DNA of 64,000 bases from contig NZ_JADPKK010000019.1 of the NCBI RefSeq assembly GCF_023073915.1, positions 1-64,000 on the forward strand, written 5' to 3'. The number at the start of each line of letters is the position of its first letter. The first letter of the stretch is position 1. The position numbers were made by a program, and so were the translations under genes. Positions 18,363 through 26,950 of the stretch are shown here, piece by piece. This stretch comes from Bradyrhizobium sp. 149. Lineage in GTDB: Bacteria; Pseudomonadota; Alphaproteobacteria; Rhizobiales; Xanthobacteraceae. Below the pieces are notes generated by a model. That model did not search any database and was not told where the DNA came from. It worked only from the letters and a program-made list of their open reading frames with translations.

Positions 18363-18443
18363 TCAGAACAGATGTGCGAAAGCGATCCAGGCGGCCACCG
18401 CCATGCACAGGAGCACCGCAGCATAGGGCAGCGCGATCCGCAA
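18363..18443 (-). CDS. Tiny single-helix membrane protein (TTG start)
   Basis: A 26-residue frame starting at TTG with GGGAGG ten bases upstream. The product is essentially one membrane helix (ALPYAAVLLCMAVAAWIAF) with an Arg near the N terminus and a His near the end. It follows another tiny membrane ORF by 19 bases on the same strand, and ends 12 bases from the convergent receiver gene. Small size makes chance a real possibility, but the hydrophobic pattern and tandem arrangement argue for coding. Confidence 0.4.
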   Translation of the reverse strand: MRIALPYAAVLLCMAVAAWIAFAHLF

Positions 18444-18462
18444 ATCGGCAGGCCTCCCGCCC

Positions 18463-18558
18463 TCAGTCCATCATCATCCAGACGATCGCCGCCATCATCA
18501 CGAGGAAACCCGTGATGGCCGTTGCGACAAAGGCCTGTTCGACACGATCCATTGCCAT
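18463..18558 (-). CDS. Tiny single-helix membrane protein
   Basis: A 31-residue ORF (MAMDRVEQAFVATAITGF at the N terminus) ending in a Met-rich hydrophobic stretch (WMMMD). A GAGGGGG ribosome site lies five to six bases upstream of the ATG. The charged start MDRVEQ followed by one hydrophobic helix fits a bitopic membrane micropeptide. A second tiny membrane frame follows directly. Function is unknown. Confidence 0.55.
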   Translation of the reverse strand: MAMDRVEQAFVATAITGFLVMMAAIVWMMMD

Positions 18559-18693
18559 CACGGCCCCCTCTTCGAGCCGAACCAGCTTGACGGCTCAGGG
18601 AGCCTTGCGCATTAGGCTATGTGAATCATCATCCCCCTTTGTCGGTCCGCGGGATTGGCCGCGCCGCTCAGCGAAGATTGCGACGGCATCGTT

Positions 18694-19476
18694 CTACGAC
18701 TTCGCCGTGCCAGGCTCTGCCATCTTGCGATGCTGCTTCGCCAACATCTCGTTCGGCGTGACGTTGGCGACCGTGGTCTGGATCTTGTTCTTCATTCCAG
18801 TCACGATGTCGGACTCGCCGGCCAACATGGCGTCGAAGCCGGCCTTCGCGACCTCGTAGGCACTGTCCTTCTGCTCGGTGCCGACCTTGGTGTCCATCAT
18901 GTCGGCGCGGCGGAAGAATTCCGTTTCGGTGGCGCCCGGCATCAGGCAGGTGACGGTGACGCCGCTGTCGCGCAGCTCCTCGCGCAGTGCAAATGAGAAT
19001 GAATCGAGGAAGGCCTTGCTGGCGTTGTAGACCGCCTGGAAGCTACCCGGCGTGAATCCGGCGATCGAGCCCGTGATCAGGATGCGCCCCGAGTTGCGGC
19101 GGAGCATCTCGTTGCCGGCGCGATGGATCAGATAAAGCGTGCCGGTGATGTTGGTGTCAACCACGCGCCTGACGCGCTGGAAATCCTGATCGAGGAAGGC
19201 CTTGCCGAGGCCGACGCCGGCATTGGCCAGCAGCGCGTCGATCGGCCGGTCGCCGACCGCGGCGCAGAGCTTGTCGACCCCTTCTGTGGTGGCGAGATCG
19301 GCCTCGACAGGCTCGACGCTGGCCCCAAGCCTGCGGAGATCGACGGCCACCCGCTCGATCTCGGGTTCGTCCGCCGCGATGACAAGGTTGAAACCTGCCT
19401 GGGCACAACATCTTGCGAGTTCCAGGCCGATGCCGGTGGAGGCGCCGGTGACGACGGCGAGTTGATTGGCGGGCAT
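18694..19476 (-). CDS. Short-chain dehydrogenase/reductase
   Basis: A 260-residue classical SDR starting at MPANQLAVVTG. It has the NAD(P) motif TGASTGIG, the NAG motif in LLANAGVG, catalytic Ser in ITGSIAG and YNASK with catalytic Tyr and Lys. A C-terminal tail of about 50 residues beyond the core (with QTTVANVTPNEMLAKQHRKM) resembles a subgroup found beside stress genes in rhizobia. The substrate is not identifiable. It is divergent from a zinc alcohol dehydrogenase gene. Confidence 0.88.
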   Translation of the reverse strand: MPANQLAVVTGASTGIGLELARCCAQAGFNLVIAADEPEIERVAVDLRRLGASVEPVEADLATTEGVDKLCAAVGDRPIDALLANAGVGLGKAFLDQDFQRVRRVVDTNITGTLYLIHRAGNEMLRRNSGRILITGSIAGFTPGSFQAVYNASKAFLDSFSFALREELRDSGVTVTCLMPGATETEFFRRADMMDTKVGTEQKDSAYEVAKAGFDAMLAGESDIVTGMKNKIQTTVANVTPNEMLAKQHRKMAEPGTAKS

Positions 19477-19649
19477 GAGCGAATCCTTGGGATGGCGTTG
19501 ACGACGCTCCAATGGCTGCGACCGCCTCTCGTTCCTATCCAAGCCAAACCTCAGGTCAAAGCCTGTGCGGTGCGAAGATTTTCCGCGTGCAATAGCAACC
19601 ATCGTTCGTTGTTCGACTTGGATGCCTCGTAGCTCGCGGGAGGACAGAG

Positions 19650-20825
19650 ATGAAGGCGCTGGTTTGGCACGGCAAGGAGGACATTCGCTGCGACACCGTC
19701 ACTGATCCGGAGATTCAGGACCCGCGCGATGCCATCATCAAGGTCACGAGCTGCGCCATCTGCGGCTCAGACTTGCACCTCTTTCACAACTACATTCCCG
19801 GCATGCTGCCCGGGGACATCATGGGCCACGAGACCATGGGCGAAGTGGTCGAGGTCGGCTCGGGAGTTGACGGCAAGCTGAAAAAGGGCGACCGCATCGT
19901 CGTGCCCTTCACGATCATTTGCGGCGAATGCGACCAGTGCAAGCGCGGCAATTTCTCGGTCTGCGAGACCACCAACCGCAAGCGTCATCTCGCTGAAAAG
20001 GTGTTCGGTCATTCCTGCGCCGGCCTGTTCGGCTATACGCATCTGACCGGTGGCTATCCCGGTGGCCAAGCGGAATATCTACGCGTGCCGTTTGCCGACG
20101 CCACCCACATCAAGGTGCCCGCCGGCATTCCCGACGAGCAATTGCTGTTTCTCAGCGACATCTTCCCGACCGGCTGGCAGGCTGCCGTGCAATGCGACAT
20201 CGAGCCGACCGATACGGTTGCGATCTGGGGCTGCGGTCCCGTGGGGCAGATGGCGATCCGCAGCGCCATCCTGCTCGGTGCGAACCAGGTGATCGCAATC
20301 GACTGCCTGCCCGAGCGGCTCAGCATGGCCGAAGCCGGCGGTGCCACCACCATCAATTTCGAAAGCGAAAGCGTTCTGGAGCGGCTCAAGGAGCTCACCG
20401 ACGGCAGAGGCCCTGAAAAATGTATCGATTGCGTCGGGATGGAGTCGCATGTGATGGCCTCCCTGCCCGACACGCTGCTCGACCGCGCCAAGCAGATGAT
20501 GATGGTGGAGAGCGACCGGCCGCATGTGCTGCGCGAGATGATCTATGTCTGCCGTCCCGGCGGCATCATTTCGGTGCCGGGGGTGTACAGCGGATTCTCC
20601 GACATGCTTCCGATGGGCGCCTTCATGAACAAGGGCCTGACGATGCGCACCGGCCAGACCCACGTCAACCGCTGGACCGACGACCTGCTCCGCCGCATCG
20701 AGGAAGGCGAGATCGATCCGTCCTTCGTCATCACCCACACCGTCCCGCTCAGCCAAGGCCCCGAGATGTACCAGGTGTTTCGCGACAAGCGCGACTCCTG
20801 CGTCAAGGTCGTGCTGAGGCCCTGA
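19650..20825 (+). CDS. Zinc-dependent alcohol dehydrogenase (FdhA-like MDR)
   Basis: A 391-residue medium-chain dehydrogenase. Catalytic zinc ligands are visible as CAICGSDLH and GHETMG, and the structural zinc loop as [15 protein letters not shown]. The Rossmann motif is GCGPVGQMA. The length and insert pattern match glutathione-independent formaldehyde dehydrogenase-like enzymes. The next gene starts 12 bases downstream, so the pair is an operon. The alcohol or aldehyde substrate is unknown. Confidence 0.9.
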   Translation: MKALVWHGKEDIRCDTVTDPEIQDPRDAIIKVTSCAICGSDLHLFHNYIPGMLPGDIMGHETMGEVVEVGSGVDGKLKKGDRIVVPFTIICGECDQCKRGNFSVCETTNRKRHLAEKVFGHSCAGLFGYTHLTGGYPGGQAEYLRVPFADATHIKVPAGIPDEQLLFLSDIFPTGWQAAVQCDIEPTDTVAIWGCGPVGQMAIRSAILLGANQVIAIDCLPERLSMAEAGGATTINFESESVLERLKELTDGRGPEKCIDCVGMESHVMASLPDTLLDRAKQMMMVESDRPHVLREMIYVCRPGGIISVPGVYSGFSDMLPMGAFMNKGLTMRTGQTHVNRWTDDLLRRIEEGEIDPSFVITHTVPLSQGPEMYQVFRDKRDSCVKVVLRP

Positions 20826-20837
20826 GGAGCTAGATCA

Positions 20838-21377
20838 ATGTTTCATTTCTCCAACATCGTGCGTACCAAGGGCGACCCTAAGATCGTCGCGGGCGGGCCG
20901 AGCCTGAAGCGGCCCGAAGACCAGCTTGCCCGTGCGCTAGGCTGGTTCAGCATCGGTCTCGGCGTCGTGGAATTCTTCGCGCCGAGGCGCGTCACGGAAA
21001 CGCTGGGCATGGAAGGCCATGAGACGCTGGTTCGCGCCTTCGGCGTGCGGGAGATCATGGCCGGGATCATGTCGCTCTCGGTCGACAAGAACGCCGGCCT
21101 GTGGGCCCGCGTCGGTGGCGACGGCCTCGATGCCGCCGCGCTGCTCTCGGGTCTGACGGCGGACAATCCCAAAAAGGGCAATATCGCCTTGGCGCTGCTG
21201 ATGGTAGGCGGCATCGCGATGCTCGACTACCGCGCCGCGCAGGACACCAAGCCGCGGCGGCCGCCCCGCGATGCACGGCGCAAGCTGTATCCGAACCGCA
21301 GCGGCTTTCCCAAAGGAATCGAGAGCGCCAGAACCGCGGCAAAGCAGATCGCAGCGCACGCCGCGGGACGAACCTGA
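20838..21377 (+). CDS. Membrane-associated hypothetical protein
   Basis: A 179-residue protein with hydrophobic segments around 35-50 and 115-130 (KGNIALALLMVGGIAMLDYRA), separated by a Gly-rich stretch, and a basic C-terminal tail. Such proteins often accompany zinc alcohol dehydrogenase genes in rhizobia, sometimes fused to cyclase/dehydrase domains; here only the membrane part is present. It is co-oriented and closely spaced with the dehydrogenase upstream and the glycosidase downstream. Confidence 0.75.
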   Translation: MFHFSNIVRTKGDPKIVAGGPSLKRPEDQLARALGWFSIGLGVVEFFAPRRVTETLGMEGHETLVRAFGVREIMAGIMSLSVDKNAGLWARVGGDGLDAAALLSGLTADNPKKGNIALALLMVGGIAMLDYRAAQDTKPRRPPRDARRKLYPNRSGFPKGIESARTAAKQIAAHAAGRT

Positions 21378-21404
21378 GCAAGTACGACGAGGTGATGCAA
21401 GCCA

Positions 21405-23009
21405 ATGAGCGACGAGTCCCGTAACGACGGTGCATGGTGGGAATCCGCCGTCATCTACGAAATCGCACTCATCTCGTTCCAGGACTCGGACGGCGACGGC
21501 AAGGGCGACCTCGCCGGCCTGATATCGCGCATCGATTACCTGAAATGGCTCGGCGTCGACGCGGTGTGGCTGACGCCGATCTATAAGAGCCCGTTCCGCG
21601 ATCTCGGCTACGACATCTCCGATTACTGCTCGGTCGACCCTGCGTTCGGCAGTCTTGACGCGTTCGACCGCCTGCTCAAGGCGCTGCACGCGGCGGATAT
21701 CCGTCTGATCCTCGATCTCGTGCCCAATCATACTGCGAACGATCATGCATGGTTTGTCGAGAGCAGCAGCTCACGAAACAGCGCGAAGGCCGATTGGTAC
21801 ATCTGGGCCGACGCGGCCGAGAACGGCGGTCCGCCCAACAACTGGCTGAGCCGCTTCGGCGGCAGCGGTTGGGAATGGTGCGAGGCGCGGCGGCAATATT
21901 ATTATCACTCCTTCCTGGTCGAGCAGCCCGATCTGAATTGGCGCAACCCGCAACTGCGCGCCGCGATCGCCGATGTCATGCGCTTCTGGCTCGATCGCGG
22001 CGTCGACGGCTTTCGCGTCGACGCCAGCGCGGTCCTGATCAAGGACGCGCTCCTGCGCGACAATCCACAGAACCCGCAAGCCAAAGGCAAGCCGCCGCCG
22101 CAGCGTCAGTCCCCCGTTTTTACCGACGACCGGCCGGAGACGATGAGTTGCATCGAGTTCATTCGCGAGGTGATCGACGGCTATCCGGGCCGGATGTTGT
22201 GCGGCGAAGTCCAGGGCAAGACCGACCGCATCGGGCACTTCTACGGCAACGACCGACCGCGCCTGCATTTGCCGCTCAATTTCGCGCTGCTCGACGCCCC
22301 CTGGGACGCGCTGTCGCTGCAAGCGACGATCGACGCGTATTTCAACGCCATCCCCGATCATGCATGGCCGGTCTGGGTGATCGGTGGCCACGACAAGCAG
22401 CGGATCGCGACCAAGCTCGGCGACGCGCAGATGCGGGTGCTGGCGATGCTGCTGATGACGCTGCGGGGAACGCCGTTCTTCTTCATGGGCGACGAGATCG
22501 GCCGCAAGCGCGTTCCCATTCCGCCCGACCGGGTCCGCGATCCCTTCGAGAAGCTCGTGCCGGGCTACGGCCTTTGCCGCGATCCCGAACGCGCGCCGAT
22601 GCGATGGGATGACAGCGTCAACGGCGGCTTCACCATCGGCAATCCATGGCTGCCGCTGGAGCCGCCCGACGGCGCGGCCAACGTGGCAGGGCAACGGCGC
22701 GACCCGCGTTCGATCCTGGCGCTGTTTCGCGCGCTGATGGGACTGCGGCGCGAGCATGCGTGCCTGCGCCGCGGCGATTACGAGCCGCTACGCTCACAGA
22801 ACGATGTTCTTGCCTTCAGGCGGGCGGATGGCGGCCGCGAGCTCCTGGTCGCGCTCAACATCGCCGCCGAGCCGCGGAAATGGCACTGGCAAGGTCGCGG
22901 CCGCCTGCTGATCTCGACGCATCTGGACCGGCCGTCCGAGCCCATGCCGGACGCCTCCATCCTGCTCCGCGGCAATGAAGGCGTGATCATCGCGCTCGAT
23001 GCAAGATGA
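21405..23009 (+). CDS. GH13 alpha-amylase-family glucosidase
   Basis: A 534-residue GH13 enzyme. Conserved region I is LDLVPNHT, the nucleophile Asp is in GFRVDAS (about 205), the acid Glu in LCGEVQ (about 268), and region IV reads GGHDKQR where NHD is usual. A C-terminal beta domain (about 450-530) completes the fold. No signal peptide is present, so it acts in the cytosol on alpha-glucosides, maltose or trehalose-related sugars. The upstream alcohol dehydrogenase unit suggests a carbohydrate or osmolyte role, which is inference. Confidence 0.9.
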   Translation: MSDESRNDGAWWESAVIYEIALISFQDSDGDGKGDLAGLISRIDYLKWLGVDAVWLTPIYKSPFRDLGYDISDYCSVDPAFGSLDAFDRLLKALHAADIRLILDLVPNHTANDHAWFVESSSSRNSAKADWYIWADAAENGGPPNNWLSRFGGSGWEWCEARRQYYYHSFLVEQPDLNWRNPQLRAAIADVMRFWLDRGVDGFRVDASAVLIKDALLRDNPQNPQAKGKPPPQRQSPVFTDDRPETMSCIEFIREVIDGYPGRMLCGEVQGKTDRIGHFYGNDRPRLHLPLNFALLDAPWDALSLQATIDAYFNAIPDHAWPVWVIGGHDKQRIATKLGDAQMRVLAMLLMTLRGTPFFFMGDEIGRKRVPIPPDRVRDPFEKLVPGYGLCRDPERAPMRWDDSVNGGFTIGNPWLPLEPPDGAANVAGQRRDPRSILALFRALMGLRREHACLRRGDYEPLRSQNDVLAFRRADGGRELLVALNIAAEPRKWHWQGRGRLLISTHLDRPSEPMPDASILLRGNEGVIIALDAR

Positions 23010-23152
23010 GGGCCGAGGAACCATCCGCGCCTCGGAGAGTCTCTTCAACGCTTCCGGCGTCCCCCCTGCCGGAGGCTGAATAGACGAAACCGCGGCCCCG
23101 GCGCTCACCCCCTTCAAGCACCGGGGTAGCGGCGTGAGCCAGGAGGCGGACC

Positions 23153-23332
23153 ATGAGCAAGACTAAGGGCCTCGGTCAGCGGATCGCCGGCAAGACGAAA
23201 CAGGTCGTCGGCGAGATCGTCGGGGATCAGGATCTCCATGAGGAAGGCAAGGAGCAAGCGGAGCGCGGCCGGGACGAACAGAGCAAGCCGAGCGAGCTCA
23301 ATCCGTTGAAGAAACTCAATCAGCTGACGTGA
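23153..23332 (+). CDS. CsbD-family stress protein
   Basis: A 59-residue protein with the CsbD signature GKTKQVVGEIVGD near the N terminus and a charged, Lys/Glu-rich remainder. CsbD proteins are general-stress-induced in many bacteria, but their molecular role is unknown. A perfect AGGAGG site lies six bases upstream of the ATG. Its stop codon overlaps the GTG start of the following gene, so the two products are translationally coupled. Confidence 0.85.
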   Translation: MSKTKGLGQRIAGKTKQVVGEIVGDQDLHEEGKEQAERGRDEQSKPSELNPLKKLNQLT

Positions 23333-24489
23333 ACGCCGCCGCGCCGTCAACCATTTCCAATCCAATTCGCCCCGGTGATGAAGGCGCCTCACGGCAACGC
23401 TCGCGCTGGATCGCCGCTGCCGAACTCGGCCTGATCAGCAGCACCTTCTCGACCATTGTCAGCCAGCTCTTCGCCGCGCGCATCGGACGCGATGCCGCCG
23501 TCGACTGGATGACGGTCGCGGCCATTCCCGCGCGCGATTGGGCGATCAGCGCGGAGCCGTCGTGGAGCGCGATCCTTGCCGGGATTGCCTTTCACCAATG
23601 GGCGGACTTTTCCTGGGCGCTGGTCTTCTTCGGCGTGCTCGGGCGCTGGACCGCCGACCTGCGGCCGCTGACGATCCTGCTGCTCGCGCTGCCCTGGGCC
23701 GTGTTCTCTTCAAGCATGGAATGGTTCGTGCTGGTGCCGCTGTTTCCGTTCTGGCAGCCGCTGTTCACGCTGCAGCAGCCCTACTGGATCGGCCTGCTCG
23801 TCCACGGCTCCTCGGCCGTGATGTATCCCCTGTTCGCCCGGCTGCGCTGGACGCGGGGCGCGGCACCCGAGCGCGATGTTCGCTTCACCAATGCCTGGAC
23901 CACGGGCGCACTGGCGGTAATGATGCTGCTCGGGGCGACCGCGTTGTTCGGCAGCCATGGTTATGAGCCGCCGTGGATGGGCCGCGACAGGGACGCGGAC
24001 CAAGCTTACATCCGTCATATGACCGCGCATCATGCCCAGGGCATCGAACTGGCGCGGATCGGCGCGGAGCGCGCGCAGGATCCGCATCTGCGCAAGCTGG
24101 CGATGCTGATGGTCGCGAGCCAGACCGGCGAGAACCAGATTTTCGAGACCTGGTGGCTGAGCTGGTTCGACACCGAGATGCCCGACTGCAACACGGAAGA
24201 ACGTGCCGCGATGCCGGGCTTCCTGACACAGGCCGAGATGCGACAGGTCAAGACCGCGCCGGCGGACCAATTCGATGCGGTGTTCGTCCAGACGATGAGC
24301 AAGCATCACGCCGGCGCGGTCAAGATGGCCGACCAGATGTGGCATAGCGGCGGCGATCTGCGCTTGCGTGTCATGGCCCACGCCATCCGCCACGAGCAGC
24401 AGGGCGAGATCGCGCTGATGCACGGCGCCAGCGGCATCGCCGCCGTCACCACGGCATTCCGCAATATGCTCGGCGATAACGTCAATTGA
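23329..24489 (+). CDS. Polytopic membrane protein with C-terminal DUF305 domain
   Basis: A 386-residue protein with a GTG start overlapping the csbD stop (GTGA). The first 210 or so residues form several membrane helices. The C-terminal domain carries two copies of the DUF305 half-motif: HMTAHHAQGIELARIG and MSKHHAGAVKMADQM. DUF305 domains are ferritin-like His-rich helical modules, often found near copper or metal-resistance genes. The fusion to a membrane part is less common than the secreted form. The DUF305 domain is clear; the metal role is inference. Confidence 0.85.
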   Translation: MNAAAPSTISNPIRPGDEGASRQRSRWIAAAELGLISSTFSTIVSQLFAARIGRDAAVDWMTVAAIPARDWAISAEPSWSAILAGIAFHQWADFSWALVFFGVLGRWTADLRPLTILLLALPWAVFSSSMEWFVLVPLFPFWQPLFTLQQPYWIGLLVHGSSAVMYPLFARLRWTRGAAPERDVRFTNAWTTGALAVMMLLGATALFGSHGYEPPWMGRDRDADQAYIRHMTAHHAQGIELARIGAERAQDPHLRKLAMLMVASQTGENQIFETWWLSWFDTEMPDCNTEERAAMPGFLTQAEMRQVKTAPADQFDAVFVQTMSKHHAGAVKMADQMWHSGGDLRLRVMAHAIRHEQQGEIALMHGASGIAAVTTAFRNMLGDNVN

Positions 24490-24501
24490 GCGGATCGTCC
24501 C

Positions 24502-25110
24502 CTACTCTCGCCAATACTCCGCCAATTCTTCGGCGGTCATCAGATCGACCTGGCCGTGAAAGCGGGTGCGGTACATCGTCATGAGCGCATCGTGGCCGAC
24601 GTCCGACGAGCTGCACAGCGCATCCTCGACGATGACGACCCTGAAGCCGAGATCGACGGCGCTCAGGACCGTCGAGAGCACGCAGACGTCGGTCTCTGCG
24701 CCCGTGATCACGACCGTGCGGACGTTCTTCTCGATGAGCAGGCTGGCGAGGCCGGGATTGCTGAACGCGGAATAGGCCGGCTTGTCGACGACAGCAGCGG
24801 GCGGAACGAAGTGGCTCAGAGCCGGCACGAGGTCGAGAGCAGACGGCGGAAGATGCTTGCGGGTCGCCTTGCGCCAATGACGAAAATAGCTCTGCCACTG
24901 TCCGGGACGATCCTCCGGATCTTCCGGCGTGATGAATCGCGTGAAGATCGTTCTGACCTGATGGCGCGAAACGATAGAGGCGATCGTCGGCAAAACTCTC
25001 GCCATCCAGGGCGTCGCCCAAAGGCCACCCGGAGCGAAAATGTTCTGCATGTCGATGCAGAGATGAACGGCATCTCTGATGTCCGCAACCTCCGACGCGC
25101 TGTCCCTCAT
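24502..25110 (-). CDS. Isochorismatase-like cysteine hydrolase
   Basis: A 202-residue hydrolase of the isochorismatase superfamily. The Asp-Lys-Cys triad is visible as Asp20 in CIDMQN, Lys110 in VDKPAYS and Cys143 in ETDVCV, which is followed by the typical late helix. Members hydrolyse nicotinamide, carbamoyl or isochorismate-type substrates in the cytosol. A Trp/Arg-rich insert (about 68-86) is distinctive. No pathway neighbour fixes the substrate. Confidence 0.88.
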   Translation of the reverse strand: MRDSASEVADIRDAVHLCIDMQNIFAPGGLWATPWMARVLPTIASIVSRHQVRTIFTRFITPEDPEDRPGQWQSYFRHWRKATRKHLPPSALDLVPALSHFVPPAAVVDKPAYSAFSNPGLASLLIEKNVRTVVITGAETDVCVLSTVLSAVDLGFRVVIVEDALCSSSDVGHDALMTMYRTRFHGQVDLMTAEELAEYWRE

Positions 25111-25415
25111 CGTGCTTCACCATCGAACCATAGCCACGCGCCAGCAGCCGGCATTTGCGCGGCGACCTCGCCGGTGGCAATGCGATCCCGACGATCATCG
25201 TTCCCCATCACCGGGAGGCGCGATCCAGTCGCACCGCCGAGTCGAACGAGCCCGGCGCTCGTGGGTTTGGGGACCACCGTCGCTTTAATCGGCACCGTGC
25301 TTGGGAGCCCGGCTCACGCCAGGCAGTCGGCATGCGGGCCTTGCGCGGAAACGGACTAGTCACGTTCCCGGGCGTCATCAAATAACTGAAGGATATCAAG
25401 GCCGACATGGCCAAA
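25111..25415. other. Intergenic stretch
   Basis: No supportable gene is seen between the cysteine hydrolase start and the tRNA. Open frames are short and rich in Arg and Pro. The right part would include the tRNA's 3' trailer; only a weak GGCC-gacat-GGCC hairpin near 25400 was noticed. Confidence 0.45.
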
Positions 25416-25500
25416 TGGTGCGCTCGGAGGGACTCGAACCCCCACGATTTTACTCACTGCCACCTCAAGGCAGCGCGTCTACCAATTCCGCCACGAGCGC
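25416..25500 (-). tRNA. tRNA-Leu (anticodon GAG)
   Basis: A cloverleaf is readable on the minus strand: acceptor GCGCTCG pairing with CGAGCGC, followed by A and an encoded CCA, the D-arm GGCGGAATTGGTAGACGC, anticodon stem CTGCC/GGCAG with loop TTGAGGT (anticodon GAG at 25464-25466), a long variable arm as in class II tRNAs, and T-arm GGTTCGAGTCC. The long variable arm and GAG anticodon identify leucine. Confidence 0.97.
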
Positions 25501-25661
25501 TTTTGGGGATGCCGGCTTGAGGCTTGAAGGCCAACCGGATCAACGGCGCCGATCTAACAAATCCATCAGAGGGGTACAAGCCTCCAAAGGCCCTGAATTC
25601 CACAAGCTTTGCAGGAAAGTTCCGGCCTCTTGCCCGGGATCGGCCTTACCGCCTGCCCAGG

Positions 25662-25699
25662 CCGCTACCGTGTGCCCGGGCCGCTACCGCGTGCCCGGC
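25662..25699. repeat. 19-bp tandem duplication at the fliN stop codon
   Basis: Two adjacent copies of GCCGCTACCGYGTGCCCGG differ at one base. The second copy (25681-25699) encodes the last residues and stop of fliN, while the first lies just beyond the stop. It is a small local duplication. Confidence 0.8.
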
Positions 25700-25926
25700 A
25701 CGCGCGGCAGCATCTGCTTGACCTCGACCGCGATCCGGTTGCGATCGACCAGCACCACGCCGGAGGCGACCGGCAGATTATTGGCCAAAACCTTGACCTC
25801 GTCGGCCTCGGTTGCGTCCAGCTCGATGATGGCACCGCGGGAAAGACGTAATACTTGATGGATCGGCATGGTGGTCGTCCCGAGGACGACCATGAGATCC
25901 ACGGTGACTTTGTCGAGAGTAGGCAC
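25684..25926 (-). CDS. fliN: Flagellar motor switch protein FliN (short form)
   Basis: The SpoA/FliN domain is clear: VTVDLMVVLGTTTMPIHQVL, LSRGAIIELD, VLVDRNRIAVEV. FliN forms the cytoplasmic C-ring with FliM and FliG and interacts with the export apparatus. I place the start at the GTG before PTLDKVTV (80 residues). Frames continue to an ATG at 25986 or a TTG at 26007, but that extension uses rare codons such as TTA and looks non-coding. No other flagellar gene is in the window, so it is isolated or at the edge of a dispersed set. Confidence 0.85.
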   Translation of the reverse strand: MPTLDKVTVDLMVVLGTTTMPIHQVLRLSRGAIIELDATEADEVKVLANNLPVASGVVLVDRNRIAVEVKQMLPRVPGTR

Positions 25927-26006
25927 TTCAGCACCACCGCAACTTGGGACTTGGACTAAGGACTCGGCATTTGCGCCTGGGATCATCACCCGGTTATGGT
26001 TAGCCA

Positions 26007-26753
26007 ATGGTTAATTCACCCAAAACCCTCCGCCAAGATCAACGTCAAGACCTCGATTTGGCGTCGTTTTCCGCCGCAGACGCCGAACCCGTGGAGTGGC
26101 GGATTTCGAACGCGCCCGTGCCTTATCCCGAGGCCGTGGCCGAAATGGAGGCGCGCGTCGCGGCGATCGCGGCCGGTGACGCCCCGGAGCTGGTCTGGCT
26201 GCTCGAACACCCCCCGCTCTACACCTCCGGCACCTCGGGCAAGGCCACCGACCTGCTCGATGCGCGATTCCCGACCTTTGCCACCGGACGCGGCGGCCAG
26301 CTCACCTATCACGGGCCCGGCCAGCGGGTGGCCTATGTCATGCTCGACCTCAAGCGCCGCCGGCCGGACGTGCGGGCCTATGTCGCGAGCCTGGAGGAAT
26401 TGATCCTGCGGACGCTCGGCGCCTTCAATGTCCGCGGCGAGCGGCGCGAGGACCGGGTCGGCGTCTGGGTCAAGCGGCCCGACAAGGGACCCGAGCACGA
26501 GGACAAGATCGCGGCGATCGGCGTCCGGCTGAAACGCTGGGTCTCGTTCCACGGCATCGCCATCAATGTCGAGCCGGAGCTGGAGCATTTCGCCGGCATC
26601 GTGCCCTGCGGCGTCGCCGATCCCCGCTACGGCGTTACCTCGCTGGTCGATCTCGGCCAGCTCGTGACGATGGCCGACGTCGACGTCGCGCTCCGGCAAG
26701 CCTTCGAGGAACTGTTCGGGCCGACCCGGGCGCTGCTGCCGGAAGCCGTCTAA
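26007..26753 (+). CDS. lipB: Octanoyltransferase LipB
   Basis: A 248-residue lipoyl(octanoyl) transferase, which moves octanoate from acyl carrier protein to lipoyl domains of 2-oxo-acid dehydrogenases. Signatures present: [12 protein letters not shown], the catalytic Lys in [18 protein letters not shown] and the catalytic Cys in IVPCGV. The N-terminal extension of about 30 residues before the core is typical of rhizobial LipB. It is divergent from fliN. Confidence 0.95.
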   Translation: MVNSPKTLRQDQRQDLDLASFSAADAEPVEWRISNAPVPYPEAVAEMEARVAAIAAGDAPELVWLLEHPPLYTSGTSGKATDLLDARFPTFATGRGGQLTYHGPGQRVAYVMLDLKRRRPDVRAYVASLEELILRTLGAFNVRGERREDRVGVWVKRPDKGPEHEDKIAAIGVRLKRWVSFHGIAINVEPELEHFAGIVPCGVADPRYGVTSLVDLGQLVTMADVDVALRQAFEELFGPTRALLPEAV

Positions 26754-26950
26754 CGCTTTCTGCAGAGTGCTCCGCCTCTCTCATTCTCCGCCGACGCGGA
26801 ATCGCTACGCTTGATCCCGGTGTCGCCCACGCCTCCCCCCTCCGCCGGGAAAGTAGATGTCATGCCGGGCGAATTGATCATCGGACCGACTGTTCGAGCG
26901 TCAGGCATAAGGAGGGGTTGCGATCATGCTCGCAATGGGAGGTTCTCACG

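Noticed and set aside
25927..26007. N-terminal extension of FliN to a TTG that overlaps the lipB start
   Set aside because: The extra codons use rare triplets such as TTA, lack FliN similarity and sit in the divergent promoter region, so a GTG start is preferred.
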